Assembly (NCBI GenBank): GCA_039588215.1
Contig: JBDHAD010000015.1
Location: 18,921-82,920 of the forward strand
DNA: 64,000 nt
Direction of reading: 5' to 3'
Source: JBDHAC01 sp039588215
Lineage (GTDB): Bacteria; Gemmatimonadota; Gemmatimonadetes; Palauibacterales; Palauibacteraceae
Shown: positions 24,908 through 34,336 of the stretch, piece by piece
Layout: every line of letters begins with the position of its first letter
Position numbering within the stretch: the stretch's first letter is position 1
Notes under the pieces: model-generated
Databases searched by the model: none
Told to the model about the DNA's origin: nothing
The model's input: the letters and a program-made list of their open reading frames with translations, nothing else
Position numbers and translations under genes: made by a program

Positions 24908-26374
24908 TCAGCGTCCCCGTGCTCTTGCCACTCCGAACGCCCAGAACGGGTTGGCCAGGTTGATCTGACGGTTTCTGGTGACGTTGTCGCGCTGGGCCGT
25001 GGCGGCCATGGGTAGATTCATGCTCTCGTAGCACTCAGCCAGCAGCGCCTGCACGATGGGATCGTTGGGATTCGCCTGGTTGAGCTCCTCCAAGGCCATC
25101 TCGGTCTGACCCTCCTGAAGATGTGCCATCGCGTTGATCGCGTGCGAGATGTTCTGCCAGAAGGCTCCACTCGAGGCCTCCGCGAGCGCCGAGGAGGCCT
25201 CACGGGCCCTGGCGCCCTCACCGGCTGCGGCGTACGCAAGACCGGTCACCCCGAGTTGGACAGGAGCCGCCGGGTTGCCAAGCTCCGCCGCCTGGCTCAG
25301 GTGCTCCTCGATAAAGCGTCCGTCGCCGATCACCGCGTTGGTCAGAGCCGCCTGCTGGTGCGAGAAGGCACCCGCGCCGTTCAGCCCCGCGGCCGCCGCG
25401 GCCGCGACCGCTTGCTCGAGGTGTCCCATCGCGTTGTCGCGATCCCCTTCGAGCATGTACGTGTTTGCCATCGCCCGCATGGCGGCGACTCGCCCCGCGG
25501 GGGTGGGCGCGTGCTCGATCCCGAGGGCGATCTGCTCTCTCGCGGCGTCCGCGTTCCCGACGAGGTACAGGACCTCAGCCGCGCCCATGTACGCCTGGTC
25601 GAACGCCGGGTCGAGCTCCGCCGCCTTCATGTACTCGTCCATGGCGTGGCGGTAGTGCCCTCCCCATTGGAGGAGCTCAGCGTGCGAGTCGCGCGGATTC
25701 GGGTGGTCGGGCTCCATCTCCACGTACTTCTGTACGGATGCCATCGCGGCAGCCTGATTCCCACGCGCCCATTGCGTGTAGGCGATGGTGTTGTGGGGGG
25801 CAGCGAGCTCGGGGAAGGCGGTCGCCAGGTTCTGAAGACGGCCAATCACGTCCGTCTGATCCCCGCGGGCCCCCGCGAGCTGGGTCGCGTAGCTGGCCAG
25901 GTAGGGATCGCCCGGCATCAATGTGCTCGCCGTCTCGAACATCCTGCTCGCGACTGGAGCATTCCCTGATGCCCACTCCCGGACGGCGATCCCGACCAGG
26001 ATCTCGTTGCTCGAAGCTCCGCTCATCGCGGCGAGACCTTCTCCGATTCTCTCCTGCCGCTGAGCACCGGTCAGCCCGGGCTTCACGAAGCCGTGAAACA
26101 CGATCGCGAGCCCCAGATTGGGATCGGCCTCCAGGGCCTGCTCGAAATGCATAGCGGCGCGCAGCGGGTAGACGTTCTGCGCGTTGTGGATTCCCGCCCA
26201 GAAGTGCTCCTTGGCAGCGTCCGAGGACGTGGTCAGCTCTAGGCGCGCGTCCTGCGCCTGGGCTTGCCCGGGCTGTGGAAGCACGCCGACCGCTGCCATG
26301 GCAATGAGTGCCAGGCCGGCAAGACGAGCCGGAGATGCTGCGTGCCAACGAGTGATGCGGATAGAACGAGGCAC
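24908..26374 (-). CDS. Secreted/periplasmic TPR protein
   Basis: 488 aa with a Sec-type signal peptide (hydrophobic LAGLALIAMAAVGVLPQ, cleavage about AQA at residues 37-40). At least six TPR-like helical repeats fill the rest, for example ALEADPNLGLAIVFHGF, YMKAAELDPAFDQAYMGAAEVLY and LEELNQANPNDPIVQALLAECYE. The GTG start at 26374 has TAGGAGG 5-6 nt upstream. No enzymatic motif is present; it is probably a protein-interaction scaffold in the envelope. It is divergent from the beta-barrel gene. Confidence 0.75.
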   Translation of the reverse strand: MPRSIRITRWHAASPARLAGLALIAMAAVGVLPQPGQAQAQDARLELTTSSDAAKEHFWAGIHNAQNVYPLRAAMHFEQALEADPNLGLAIVFHGFVKPGLTGAQRQERIGEGLAAMSGASSNEILVGIAVREWASGNAPVASRMFETASTLMPGDPYLASYATQLAGARGDQTDVIGRLQNLATAFPELAAPHNTIAYTQWARGNQAAAMASVQKYVEMEPDHPNPRDSHAELLQWGGHYRHAMDEYMKAAELDPAFDQAYMGAAEVLYLVGNADAAREQIALGIEHAPTPAGRVAAMRAMANTYMLEGDRDNAMGHLEQAVAAAAAAGLNGAGAFSHQQAALTNAVIGDGRFIEEHLSQAAELGNPAAPVQLGVTGLAYAAAGEGARAREASSALAEASSGAFWQNISHAINAMAHLQEGQTEMALEELNQANPNDPIVQALLAECYESMNLPMAATAQRDNVTRNRQINLANPFWAFGVARARGR

Positions 26375-26629
26375 TGGTACCTCCTACTGCAATGGGACAC
26401 GGGGCGTCGATACATCGACGAGGACTGCGGATGTCTCGACGGAGACTAATCAGACAACATGGGCGTCCAACCCATGTTGGGCCAGATCCAGCTGCGCAGA
26501 TTGGAGATCTCGAGGCCCGGTCGGCTCCGCCTGCGGCCAGAGGGTCTCGTGCGGATGCTCTTCGGCCTGAGGGGTCGTACTTTCACGTCTCGATTTGGAC
26601 GGAACCCCGGACCGGAAGGAGAGGCTACG

Positions 26630-27187
26630 GTGAGATCACGAGCGATTGCAGCGTGGTGCGTCCCTGTCCTGATGCTGATCGCCACGGTCGGAACGGCCGG
26701 AGCGCAGTCCCCCGACGTCGAGATGGGGATCGATGCCGCGATCCAGATCTCGATCCCGGACGACGGTGACAACACCACCACGGTCGACGTGCCGTTCGGC
26801 CGCTTCCGGTTCGGCAATTACGTGAGCGACCGGACCCTGGTCGAGCTCGGACTCGGCTTCAACCTCATCAATTTTTCCGGCGTGACCGCTTCCGCCGGAA
26901 GCGGCGAGGCCTCGGTCTCCTACCACTTCACCGGGAACGCCTCACGCGCGCGCGCGTTCATCATCGTTGGTGGGGGTGGCCGCTTCGTCCACGTGGACGA
27001 CGACACCTTCGGGCAAGGGTTCGCACTCGGCGGTCTGGGAGTGAAGGTCCCGATTCGACGCGTCGTGGGGATGCGATTCGAGGTGGACTACCTTCGCGCG
27101 TTCGAGGGTGATGCCTTCGATGCGGCGCACGAGATCCGCTTCCTCATCGGCACGTCCTTCTACCTGGGAGGGTCGGCCGAGCGCTAA
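26630..27187 (+). CDS. Small outer-membrane beta-barrel-like protein
   Basis: 185 aa. The signal peptide ends around AGAQ-SPD (residues 22-26), followed by alternating amphipathic strands with many Gly, Ser and Val residues (VELGLGFNLINFSG, ASVSYHFTGN, FALGGLGVKVPI, RFLIGTSFYLGG). An 8-stranded OmpA/OmpW-like barrel is plausible. GTG 26630 is chosen because AAGGAGAGG lies 7 nt upstream; the open frame extends to 26459 without a comparable site. No specific family could be named. Confidence 0.65.
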   Translation: MRSRAIAAWCVPVLMLIATVGTAGAQSPDVEMGIDAAIQISIPDDGDNTTTVDVPFGRFRFGNYVSDRTLVELGLGFNLINFSGVTASAGSGEASVSYHFTGNASRARAFIIVGGGGRFVHVDDDTFGQGFALGGLGVKVPIRRVVGMRFEVDYLRAFEGDAFDAAHEIRFLIGTSFYLGGSAER

Positions 27188-27405
27188 CCCCGGACTGACG
27201 GCAAGCAACACCGAGCGCACTCTCAGCGTCGGCATCCGCTCGCGCACCTCGCATGTCGCGCGCGACACGGCAGATTGCTCGGGTATTTCGCGTTCTCCGC
27301 GTACCTGCTTTCGAACCACGCGAGGGCCGCTGAGCGGCCGACTTCATATCGCCCACCGCGACAACGGGTTGCGTTCCCCTGCGGCGGCCGATCCACGGAC
27401 CGACC

Positions 27406-28155
27406 GTGCCAGGGACCCGGCCCGTTTCCTGCCGACCCTATCCGACCACGAGCAGTGGCTCGGACGGCTGGTCGGGAGGGGCGGTGGAGGAGAGCCGAGG
27501 ACACGGGACAACCACAGAAAGGCGCGTAGTTCGACGCCGCGTCTCACGTGCGCGCTCGCCTGCTTCCCACCGCTTCGCCCGCAACGCCGGCCTGGTCGCC
27601 GGTTTCCTCCTGGTCGTGTCACGTTTTGGCGGTACCGAGGCCGGTCGCCCCCTGGAGCTCGTCGTGGAGCCAGACCTCTTGGCCAAGATCCAGACCCTCG
27701 CGGACGGCCTGCACAACGAAATCGTGCTTTGCCTGACGGGCAGCCAGGCCGGTGACACGGCCTATGTGACCGATTTCGTCATGCCGACCCCGCGACTCTC
27801 TACTCCGACGCGCTCGTCGTTCGACGCATGCCCGCACAACACGCTGGCTTCGTGGCACAACCACCCCGCCGAACTGGGATCGGGCCGCATCCGTCAGGTC
27901 GCCGCCGGATTGCTCGACGATCCGGATCGGCGTGCCCGGTGGCTGTGCGTTCTGTCCGACACCGATATCGCCACGGCGGAACGTCTCCGTCACCCCTTCA
28001 TCGTGGTATCGGTCGACGGCGCCACATGGTGCTGGTGGACGCTGAGCGAGGTGCAGCACTTCGCTCAACAGGCCATCGCGCCCGGGCCGCCATCACCCGA
28101 GAGGTTGGCGCGCGGCGAGAATGCGGGCCAGTGGGCGCGCCCTCCACGCGACTGA
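27406..28155 (+). CDS. JAMM/MPN-like metalloprotease domain protein
   Basis: 249 aa as an open frame; the true start may lie downstream, since the first 50 residues are Arg/Ser/Thr-rich. A hydrophobic segment (residues 61-72) may be a membrane anchor or signal. The rest matches the JAMM layout: a Glu in HNEIVLCLTG (E105), then SWHNHP (H151, H153, P154), then LSDTD (S184, D187), followed by FIVVSVDG. The spacing between HxHP and SxxD is about 30 residues, much longer than the usual 7 or so, implying an insertion. JAMM enzymes cleave isopeptide or peptide bonds with zinc. Substrate unknown. Confidence 0.6.
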   Translation: MPGTRPVSCRPYPTTSSGSDGWSGGAVEESRGHGTTTERRVVRRRVSRARSPASHRFARNAGLVAGFLLVVSRFGGTEAGRPLELVVEPDLLAKIQTLADGLHNEIVLCLTGSQAGDTAYVTDFVMPTPRLSTPTRSSFDACPHNTLASWHNHPAELGSGRIRQVAAGLLDDPDRRARWLCVLSDTDIATAERLRHPFIVVSVDGATWCWWTLSEVQHFAQQAIAPGPPSPERLARGENAGQWARPPRD

Positions 28156-28256
28156 CGGCAGCAGAACCCAAGACCTCGGTTGGCCGGCGTCACCGTTCCC
28201 ATGCTATGATCGCACGCAGTCTCTTGCCCGGCTGAGACACGGTTGTCACTGGAGCC

Positions 28257-28769
28257 GTGGGAGTGGATGACGAACGGCAGCTACTCAAGCACTTTCTCGC
28301 GGCGATCGCGTATCGGACGCAGAAGGCGTTACGCGATGCGCCTGCCTCGTACGCGACCTATCGGGCGGCCCCCGGAGTCCGGACACCGCACGAGCTCCTC
28401 TTCCACATGACCAGCGTGCTGGGGTATGCACGCACCCACTTCGTCGGTGGGGCGTATCGGCCTTCCGCGAAGCCGACCATGGCGGAAGAAGTCGAGCGCT
28501 TTCACGAAATGCTCGAGGACTTGGGTACGCATCTGGAGGAGGGAACACCCCTGCGCGGCACGACGCCCGAGCGGCTCCTCCAGGGTCCGTTCGCCGATGC
28601 GATGACACATGCCGGGCAGCTGGCCATGCTGCGCCGTCTCGCAGGGAGTCCTATCCCACCCGAGAACTTCATCGAGGCCGAGATCACGGACGCCAACCTG
28701 GGTCCGAAGCAGGCTGAGGCCGTGAGTCCGGACAGGCGCTGGCACGCCGCGGAGGAAGAGCCCCGCTAG
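28257..28769 (+). CDS. DinB-superfamily protein
   Basis: 170 aa four-helix-bundle protein of the DinB/YfiT-like group of putative metal-dependent hydrolases or thiol transferases. The expected histidines are visible: H50 in ELLFHMTSVLGY and H118 in DAMTHAGQLAMLRRLAGSPI, whose C-terminal pattern is typical. The start is GTG 28257. The HAD gene follows 3 nt later, so the two probably share a transcript. In bacillithiol producers some DinB proteins are thiol S-transferases, which may be relevant because bshA is in this window, but that is inference. Confidence 0.75.
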   Translation: MGVDDERQLLKHFLAAIAYRTQKALRDAPASYATYRAAPGVRTPHELLFHMTSVLGYARTHFVGGAYRPSAKPTMAEEVERFHEMLEDLGTHLEEGTPLRGTTPERLLQGPFADAMTHAGQLAMLRRLAGSPIPPENFIEAEITDANLGPKQAEAVSPDRRWHAAEEEPR

Positions 28770-28772
28770 TTC

Positions 28773-29513
28773 ATGGCCACAGGACCGATCCGCGCCGTCG
28801 TCTGGGACTTCGACAACACGCTGGTGGACACCCGCGCCAGGAACCTCAGCGTGACGCGGCGCATCATCGAGAGCGTGACCCGCCGTTCCCCGGATGAGTT
28901 CGCCCCGCTCCGTTCGCTGGCCGCCTACGACGCGGTCATTCACCACACCCAGAACTGGCAGACGCTGTACAGGGTGGAGTTCGGACTCGAACCTGAGCAG
29001 GTGGAGGAAGCGGGGGGGCTGTGGACGCGGTTTCAGCTCACGGACCCGACGCCCACGCACTGGTTCACAGGGATCGTCGAGGTGGTCCGCGCACTCGAGC
29101 ACCTCCCGCAGGCGATCGTCTCGATGAACACGCGAGACAACATTCGCGACAGGCTGCGAGCGGCGGATCTGGTGGGAGCGTTCGAGCTCGTGATCGGGTG
29201 CGAGGAGGTCCAGTACCACCGGCAGAAGCCGGCCCCAGACGGTCTGCTCCACTGCATGGAGGAGTTCGAGGCCGTCGAGGCGGCGACCGTCGTCTACGTC
29301 GGGGATCACCCCGTGGATGCCGAGTGTGCCGCGAACGCGAACGCGCTTCTCTCCGAGCGCGGTGCCACGGCACGCGTGCTGGCGATCGGTGCGATGTATG
29401 GCACGGCAGTCCGCGACGGCCCCTGGCCGATCGCTCCGGATTATATGGCCGAGACGCCCGCAGACGTCTTGGCGGTAATCGATTCCCTCGCGGGTACGAT
29501 CGAGCTGGTCTAA
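28773..29513 (+). CDS. HAD-superfamily phosphatase
   Basis: 246 aa. Motif I is WDFDNTLVDT (nucleophile D12, acid D14), motif II lies around SMNTRD, and motif III/IV is YVGDHPVDAECAANAN near residues 177-192. The alpha-helical cap between them (residues 20-90) suggests a phosphoglycolate-phosphatase-like member. The substrate cannot be deduced. It follows the DinB gene directly. Confidence 0.85.
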   Translation: MATGPIRAVVWDFDNTLVDTRARNLSVTRRIIESVTRRSPDEFAPLRSLAAYDAVIHHTQNWQTLYRVEFGLEPEQVEEAGGLWTRFQLTDPTPTHWFTGIVEVVRALEHLPQAIVSMNTRDNIRDRLRAADLVGAFELVIGCEEVQYHRQKPAPDGLLHCMEEFEAVEAATVVYVGDHPVDAECAANANALLSERGATARVLAIGAMYGTAVRDGPWPIAPDYMAETPADVLAVIDSLAGTIELV

Positions 29514-29668
29514 CGGGAGACGGGTGTGACGAGGCACGACACCCGTTGCCGACGACCCGCGCCCCGCATACTCTGAACGGATCCGCGACGGCCGAGCCAC
29601 TCAAGCTCGAGCCGAGCGTCGCACGCGCCGCAGGATCAATCAGAACGGTTCGCTGGAAGGAGTCGGAA

Positions 29669-32600
29669 ATGGGCTTCGGATTCCGTGCTCGCCCCTTCAA
29701 GTCCTCCTCAACCCTACCACCTCTCGTCGCGGTCGCGCTAATGGCCCTCAGTTTCGTGGGAACCGCCGAACTGCTCGCGCAGGAACAGGCGACCACCGGC
29801 GTGATCCGGGGTCGCGTCGTCGACCCGACCGGAAGCCCGGTGGCGGCCGCTCAGGTGATGATCCGTCACGATCAGACGGGGCTCACCCGCCAGCTCACCA
29901 CGAACAACTCGGGCGTCTTCGTGGCCACGCTGCTGCCCGTGGGCAGCTACGACATAACGGTTCGCGCCATCGGGCAATTCGGCGACATCCAGAACCAGGA
30001 TGTGATCGTCCGTCTCGGCGAGGCGGTGAATCTGGTTCTGGCGTTTCAGCCGGTCGCACTGACCGAGATCACGGTGACCGGGGAGGCCGTGCTGGTCGAC
30101 CCGACCGACGTGACGTCTTCCCAGCGGTTGGCCGAAGAGGTCGTGGACGGCTTGCCGAACAACGGTCGGAACTTCCTCGATTACACGCTTCTCACGCCGG
30201 GGGTGACCATCGTCCAGGGGCCGGACGGTGACGAGCTGTCGATCTCCGGCCAGCGTGGAATCTTCAACAACGTCACCGTGGACGGCGCCGACTTCAACAA
30301 CCCGTTCTTCGGCGAACAGCGCGGGGGCCAAAGGCCGGCGTTCACGTTCAACCAGGACGCGATCGAAGAGATGGTCGTGGTCGGACAGGGCGCGACCGCC
30401 GAGTACGGGCGCTCGTCAGGCGGATTCGTGAACGTGCTCACCAAGTCGGGCACGAACGAGTTCGAGGGCTCGGCGCACTACTTCGGGCAATTCGACGGGA
30501 TCTCGGCCGCGTTCCCATCCAGCCGGGGCGGCGGGAAGCCCGATTTCACGCGCAGCCAGTTCGGTCTCACGCTGGGCGGGCCGATCGTGCGCGACAAGGC
30601 GTTCTTCTTCCTCGCGTACGACCAACAGGAGGCGAGCGAGACCAAGCAGTTCGACCGGGCGGGGACCATAGCCAACTTCGCCGAGCTGCAGAAGCTCGAG
30701 AACTTCCTGCAGACGCGGTGGCCCGGCCAGTTCGATAACGAGTTCGGGCCGATCGAGCGCACGGACGACAACAAGGCGCTCATCGCGAAGCTGGACTTCA
30801 ACCTCTCCGACAAGCACAAGTTGTCGCTCAAGTACAACTACACGTGGTCGGAACAACGGAACGGGACGTTCGACGTGGATGCCTGGGGAGCGAGCTCGAA
30901 CGGGATCGAGAAGGACTTCTCGCATGCCGTGAACGGCGCGCTCTCGTCGCAGCTCTCGAGCACCGTGTCGAACGAGTTCCGCTTCCAGTGGGCGCGCGAA
31001 GATCGCCCACGAGGCTACGAGGGACCGCTCGTGCCCGGCGCACCGCTCCCGGCTCAGCCGGCGTTCGCGGATATCGGAGGACAGCCGTTCCCGGACACGG
31101 GCATGGATTTCGTGGACGGGTTCCGGATCGGGCTCCCGTTCTTCCTGCCGATCGATCCCGGTGTCGACAAGCGCCTGCAGATCGTGGATAACGTCTCGTT
31201 CCTGGTCGGCGACCATCTGTTCAAGGTGGGTGGTGAGTGGAACCGGACGCAGTTCGAGCAGCAGTTCATCGGCTTCTCCGCCGCCCGCTACATCTTCTCC
31301 AGTGTGGACGGCTTCATCGGCTACGTGGAGAACGGTCCCGATTGGATCGAGTGCATCGGGGGGCCGAACGTCGGAGCCACGGGGATTGGCGTCGATTGCG
31401 GGGACAACGAATTCGACTGGGGGCCGCTCCAGCTCTATCTGCAATCGGCCACCGTCCCGCCGTTCAGTCCGAGTGAACTCGGGCGCCAGGACGCCACCGT
31501 GAACGAGGTGGGGTTCTTCATACAGGACACGTGGAAGCCGGTCGACAACGTCACGCTGAACCTCGGCGTCCGCTGGGAGGGAACCTGGCACCCCGACCAG
31601 TTCATCGAACCGTCAGAGACGTTCTACGCGTCGTTAATCGGCCAGCCCGGGTTCCCATCGGATGGGACCATCCCGGACGACCTGAACAATTTCCAGCCGC
31701 GCTTCGGGCTGGCGTGGGATGTCAACAATGACGGTCGCGATGTCGTGCGGCTTAACGCCGGCTCGTACTACGCTCGCATCCCGATGCTGGTGTTCGCACA
31801 GCACCGGACCACGAATGCCGCGTTCCAGCAGATCATCTTCCGGAACAGCTTCACCGGCGGAAAGGGATTCCTCCCGACGCCGCCCGAGTACGGCGAGCTG
31901 ATCGATCCGGCCGGGGCGTCGCCGTTCCTGCCCGACATCCAGGTGGCGTCCACGGAGCTGCAGCTCCCGCGCACCTGGTCGTTCAGCGGCGGGTTCGAGC
32001 ACCTGTTCTCGAACGAGTTCGCGGCGAGCGTCAACTACCAGCACGCGCGCACCGACAACCTGTTCCGGTTCATCAACCGCACAGATGCCGTGTTCGGCAA
32101 CCCGTTCGGCGTCCCCGCGATCGACGGCTTCAACGGGATCGGCAACCTGATCACGACGGAGAGCTCGGCGTTCTCGCGCTACAACGGCATAACGTTCGGC
32201 GCCAAGGGCCGAGGCGCTCTCAACGGAGTTCTCACCTACGAGGCGAACTACACGCTCTCGTGGGACAAGTCTGATGACGACAACGAGCGAGACCCGTTCG
32301 TCTACAAGTACGCGCAGGCGGACCGGCTAGATGCCGAGTACAACTGGTCCGATCGTGACCGGCGACACCAGTTCAACGGCTACTTCCTGTTCGATCTTCC
32401 CGGCGACGTGACGTTCAACAACATCCTACGCTTCGCGACCGCCTCGCCGGTGTCCGAGAGCTGCGCCTCACCGGGTACGCGCGCGGCCGCCCCCGCCGAC
32501 CGGATCTGCACGGACGGGTCGATCCTGCCGCGCAACACGCTGCGGAAGGACAACGGGCTGTTCACGTGGAATCTTCGAATCTCGCGCGAGTTCGAGTTCG

Positions 32601-32767
32601 GCAACGGTCAGACCATCGAGCCGATCCTCGAGGTCTTCAACCTCACGAATGCGGACAACTTCCTGGATACGGCGACGGGCTCGCTCCTGTTTGACTTTTC
32701 CGGGACGATCCGCAGCGGTTTGGGTGACACGCGAAGGGCCCAACTGGGTGTGAGGGTGCACTTCTAG
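29669..32767 (+). CDS. TonB-dependent receptor-like outer-membrane protein with carboxypeptidase-regulatory-like domain
   Basis: 1032 aa outer-membrane protein. A signal peptide ends near AELLAQ (residues 32-37). A carboxypeptidase-regulatory-like beta-sandwich follows (GVIRGRVVDPTGSPVAAAQVMI, residues about 43-125), then a plug domain (VVDGLPNNGRNFLDYTLLTPGV, NNVTVDGADFNNP, YGRSSGGFVNVLTKSGTNEFEG). A large beta-barrel ends in the terminal phenylalanine LGVRVHF. ATG 29669 has GGAAGGAG 7 nt upstream. This oar-like type imports large ligands or acts in adhesion; the substrate is not visible. A strong terminator follows. Confidence 0.88.
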   Translation: MGFGFRARPFKSSSTLPPLVAVALMALSFVGTAELLAQEQATTGVIRGRVVDPTGSPVAAAQVMIRHDQTGLTRQLTTNNSGVFVATLLPVGSYDITVRAIGQFGDIQNQDVIVRLGEAVNLVLAFQPVALTEITVTGEAVLVDPTDVTSSQRLAEEVVDGLPNNGRNFLDYTLLTPGVTIVQGPDGDELSISGQRGIFNNVTVDGADFNNPFFGEQRGGQRPAFTFNQDAIEEMVVVGQGATAEYGRSSGGFVNVLTKSGTNEFEGSAHYFGQFDGISAAFPSSRGGGKPDFTRSQFGLTLGGPIVRDKAFFFLAYDQQEASETKQFDRAGTIANFAELQKLENFLQTRWPGQFDNEFGPIERTDDNKALIAKLDFNLSDKHKLSLKYNYTWSEQRNGTFDVDAWGASSNGIEKDFSHAVNGALSSQLSSTVSNEFRFQWAREDRPRGYEGPLVPGAPLPAQPAFADIGGQPFPDTGMDFVDGFRIGLPFFLPIDPGVDKRLQIVDNVSFLVGDHLFKVGGEWNRTQFEQQFIGFSAARYIFSSVDGFIGYVENGPDWIECIGGPNVGATGIGVDCGDNEFDWGPLQLYLQSATVPPFSPSELGRQDATVNEVGFFIQDTWKPVDNVTLNLGVRWEGTWHPDQFIEPSETFYASLIGQPGFPSDGTIPDDLNNFQPRFGLAWDVNNDGRDVVRLNAGSYYARIPMLVFAQHRTTNAAFQQIIFRNSFTGGKGFLPTPPEYGELIDPAGASPFLPDIQVASTELQLPRTWSFSGGFEHLFSNEFAASVNYQHARTDNLFRFINRTDAVFGNPFGVPAIDGFNGIGNLITTESSAFSRYNGITFGAKGRGALNGVLTYEANYTLSWDKSDDDNERDPFVYKYAQADRLDAEYNWSDRDRRHQFNGYFLFDLPGDVTFNNILRFATASPVSESCASPGTRAAAPADRICTDGSILPRNTLRKDNGLFTWNLRISREFEFGNGQTIEPILEVFNLTNADNFLDTATGSLLFDFSGTIRSGLGDTRRAQLGVRVHF

Positions 32768-32845
32768 CTCTGGAGCATGCCCTGGGGCCGGTCCGCTCCG
32801 GCTCCGGGCGCGCTCCCGGTACTCGGGGGCGTTTCCTGACAACCG

Positions 32846-32879
32846 AGGCCGGGGCGGCGTTCGCTGCCCCGGCCTTTTT
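32846..32879 (+). terminator. Rho-independent terminator of the TonB-receptor gene
   Basis: 10-bp perfect stem AGGCCGGGGC (32846-32855) / GCCCCGGCCT (32866-32875), 10-nt loop, then TTTTT to 32879. Confidence 0.85.
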
Positions 32880-32880
32880 C

Positions 32881-33180
32881 TTCGGCCCTACGGCGGGTCA
32901 CCAAACGACTCGCCGACACCCGCCCTGCCGTCCGCGCAGACCTCTACGTGCCAGCCTGGCGCGCTGCCGATTCGGCGCCGCCGGAGTTGCAGATCGGTCC
33001 GCCGGTCCAGCAGGTCCGGCATCTCTCAACTGCATATATGGCGTGATGATCCGCCCTCATCCCGGCCCGGCGATTGCTTGATCCGGTACACGCGCGTCTT
33101 CGACCCACCGGCGAGCGGTGGGAGAGGCGATGACACGGTAAACACAGCCAATGGACGCTGAACGAAGGAGAGAGACACAC
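32881..33180. other. Intergenic region before hsp20
   Basis: No gene is supported here. The only structure seen is a 6-bp hairpin CCCACC/GGTGGG (33104-33122) about 60 nt before the hsp20 start, which could be a 5'-UTR element. No CIRCE copy and no clear sigma-70 promoter were found. Confidence 0.4.
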
Positions 33181-33645
33181 ATGCTACCAACCATCAGATA
33201 CCGAACACCGGTGCTTCGGGATCGGATCGCCTCGGGTTCCGATCTCGATCGCATGTTCGATGGGTTCTTCGGGCCGGCCTTCGCGCCACGCATTCGAGCG
33301 CATGGCCACGGGGCCGCGAATCTGTTCGAGACGGATGAGCAATTCGTGCTCGAGCTGGAGGTCCCCGGGTTCACGAACGCGGACATCGAGGTGACCGTCG
33401 AACGCGGTGTCCTGACCGTGTCCGGCTCACACGAGAACGCTTCGGACGGGCACGCTTCAGAGGACGAGGACGCCAGATACCACCTGCGTGAGCGCTCGTT
33501 CGAGCGCTTCAGCCGCATGTTCAGGTTGCCCGAGTCCGTCAGCTCGGAGGGAGTGCTCGCAGAGCTGGAGAGCGGTGTGCTCACGGTCCGTCTGTCGAAG
33601 GCGGCCGACGCGAAGCCCCGCCGAGTCGAGATCAAGACGAAGTAG
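33181..33645 (+). CDS. Hsp20/alpha-crystallin small heat-shock protein
   Basis: 154-aa ATP-independent holdase. The alpha-crystallin domain spans about residues 40-140 (FVLELEVPGFTNADIEVTVERGVLTVSG), with the typical RSFERFSRMFRLPESV and the closing GVLTVRLSK strand. ATG 33181 is preceded by GAAGGAG 10 nt upstream; ATG 33151 lies before that site. It is convergent with the LysM gene, with a shared hairpin terminator between. Confidence 0.92.
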   Translation: MLPTIRYRTPVLRDRIASGSDLDRMFDGFFGPAFAPRIRAHGHGAANLFETDEQFVLELEVPGFTNADIEVTVERGVLTVSGSHENASDGHASEDEDARYHLRERSFERFSRMFRLPESVSSEGVLAELESGVLTVRLSKAADAKPRRVEIKTK

Positions 33646-33689
33646 CTTCGACGGAGGCCCACACGGCCGACAAGAAGCGAGCAACGAAA

Positions 33690-33720
33690 GAGAGGGCCGG
33701 GGGAATCCCCCGGCCCTCTC
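33690..33720. terminator. Shared terminator between hsp20 and the LysM gene
   Basis: 14-bp perfect stem (33690-33703 with 33707-33720), loop AAT. On the minus strand it is followed by TTTC, so it suits the LysM gene best, but it lies between convergent genes and may serve both. Confidence 0.7.
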
Positions 33721-33773
33721 CTGCTTACCCTATCCTACCCCATCGCTCGAGCCCTGAAGGACCCGAGCGCTGC

Positions 33774-34247
33774 TCAGGCGTCGAGCGCGGGGATGCGCAG
33801 CACCTGCCCAGGGTAGATCAGGTCGGGATCCTTCAGCATCGGCTTGTTGGCCTCGAAGATCAGCGGGTATTTCATCGCGTCCCCGTACTGGCGGAGGGAG
33901 ATCTTCGAGAGCGTGTCTCCGGACTCGACCGTGTAGAAGACCGCCTCGGGCGCTGGCTCGACCACCTCGATCCGGTCGTCCACCTGGCTGACGCCCTGCG
34001 TGTTACCGACCGCGAGGATCACCTTCTCCTTCTCGGTCTGGCTCGGCGCTTTGCCATGCAGGGTGGCGACGCCGTCGTCGTACAGGACTTGGAGATCCTC
34101 GACCTCCAGGCCGAGGTTCGTCACCATGTGCCACATGGCATTGGCCTTCTGCTGCTCCTCGACGTACTCCTGAACCTGCTCCTTCTCTTTGTCCTTGACG
34201 ATGCCGAGCTTCTCACCCGCATCGCGTACGAAGTCGAAAAGACCCAT
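33774..34247 (-). CDS. BON-LysM domain protein (YgaU/Kbp-like)
   Basis: 157 aa. It starts MGLFDFVRDAGEKLG, which is characteristic of the E. coli Kbp (YgaU) K+-binding family. A BON domain occupies about residues 35-100 (GLEVEDLQVLYDDGVATLHGKA) and a LysM domain 107-155 (YTVESGDTLSKISLRQYGDAMKYPLIFEANK). ATG 34247 is supported by GGAGG 6 nt upstream; the longer frame to 34316 lacks support. Kbp is a cytoplasmic potassium sensor; the same role is possible here but not proven. Confidence 0.88.
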   Translation of the reverse strand: MGLFDFVRDAGEKLGIVKDKEKEQVQEYVEEQQKANAMWHMVTNLGLEVEDLQVLYDDGVATLHGKAPSQTEKEKVILAVGNTQGVSQVDDRIEVVEPAPEAVFYTVESGDTLSKISLRQYGDAMKYPLIFEANKPMLKDPDLIYPGQVLRIPALDA

Positions 34248-34336
34248 CGATTCCTCCGTTGGTTTGTAATTCGTCGCCCGGAGCCGGCGGACGTGCGCAG
34301 AGCGGCCCGCAGACACCCACTGTCGTGATCTGGTCG

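Noticed and set aside
33078..33110. TTGATC as an hsp20 -35 element
   Set aside because: The sequence 17 nt downstream (CGACCC) is not a plausible -10 element.
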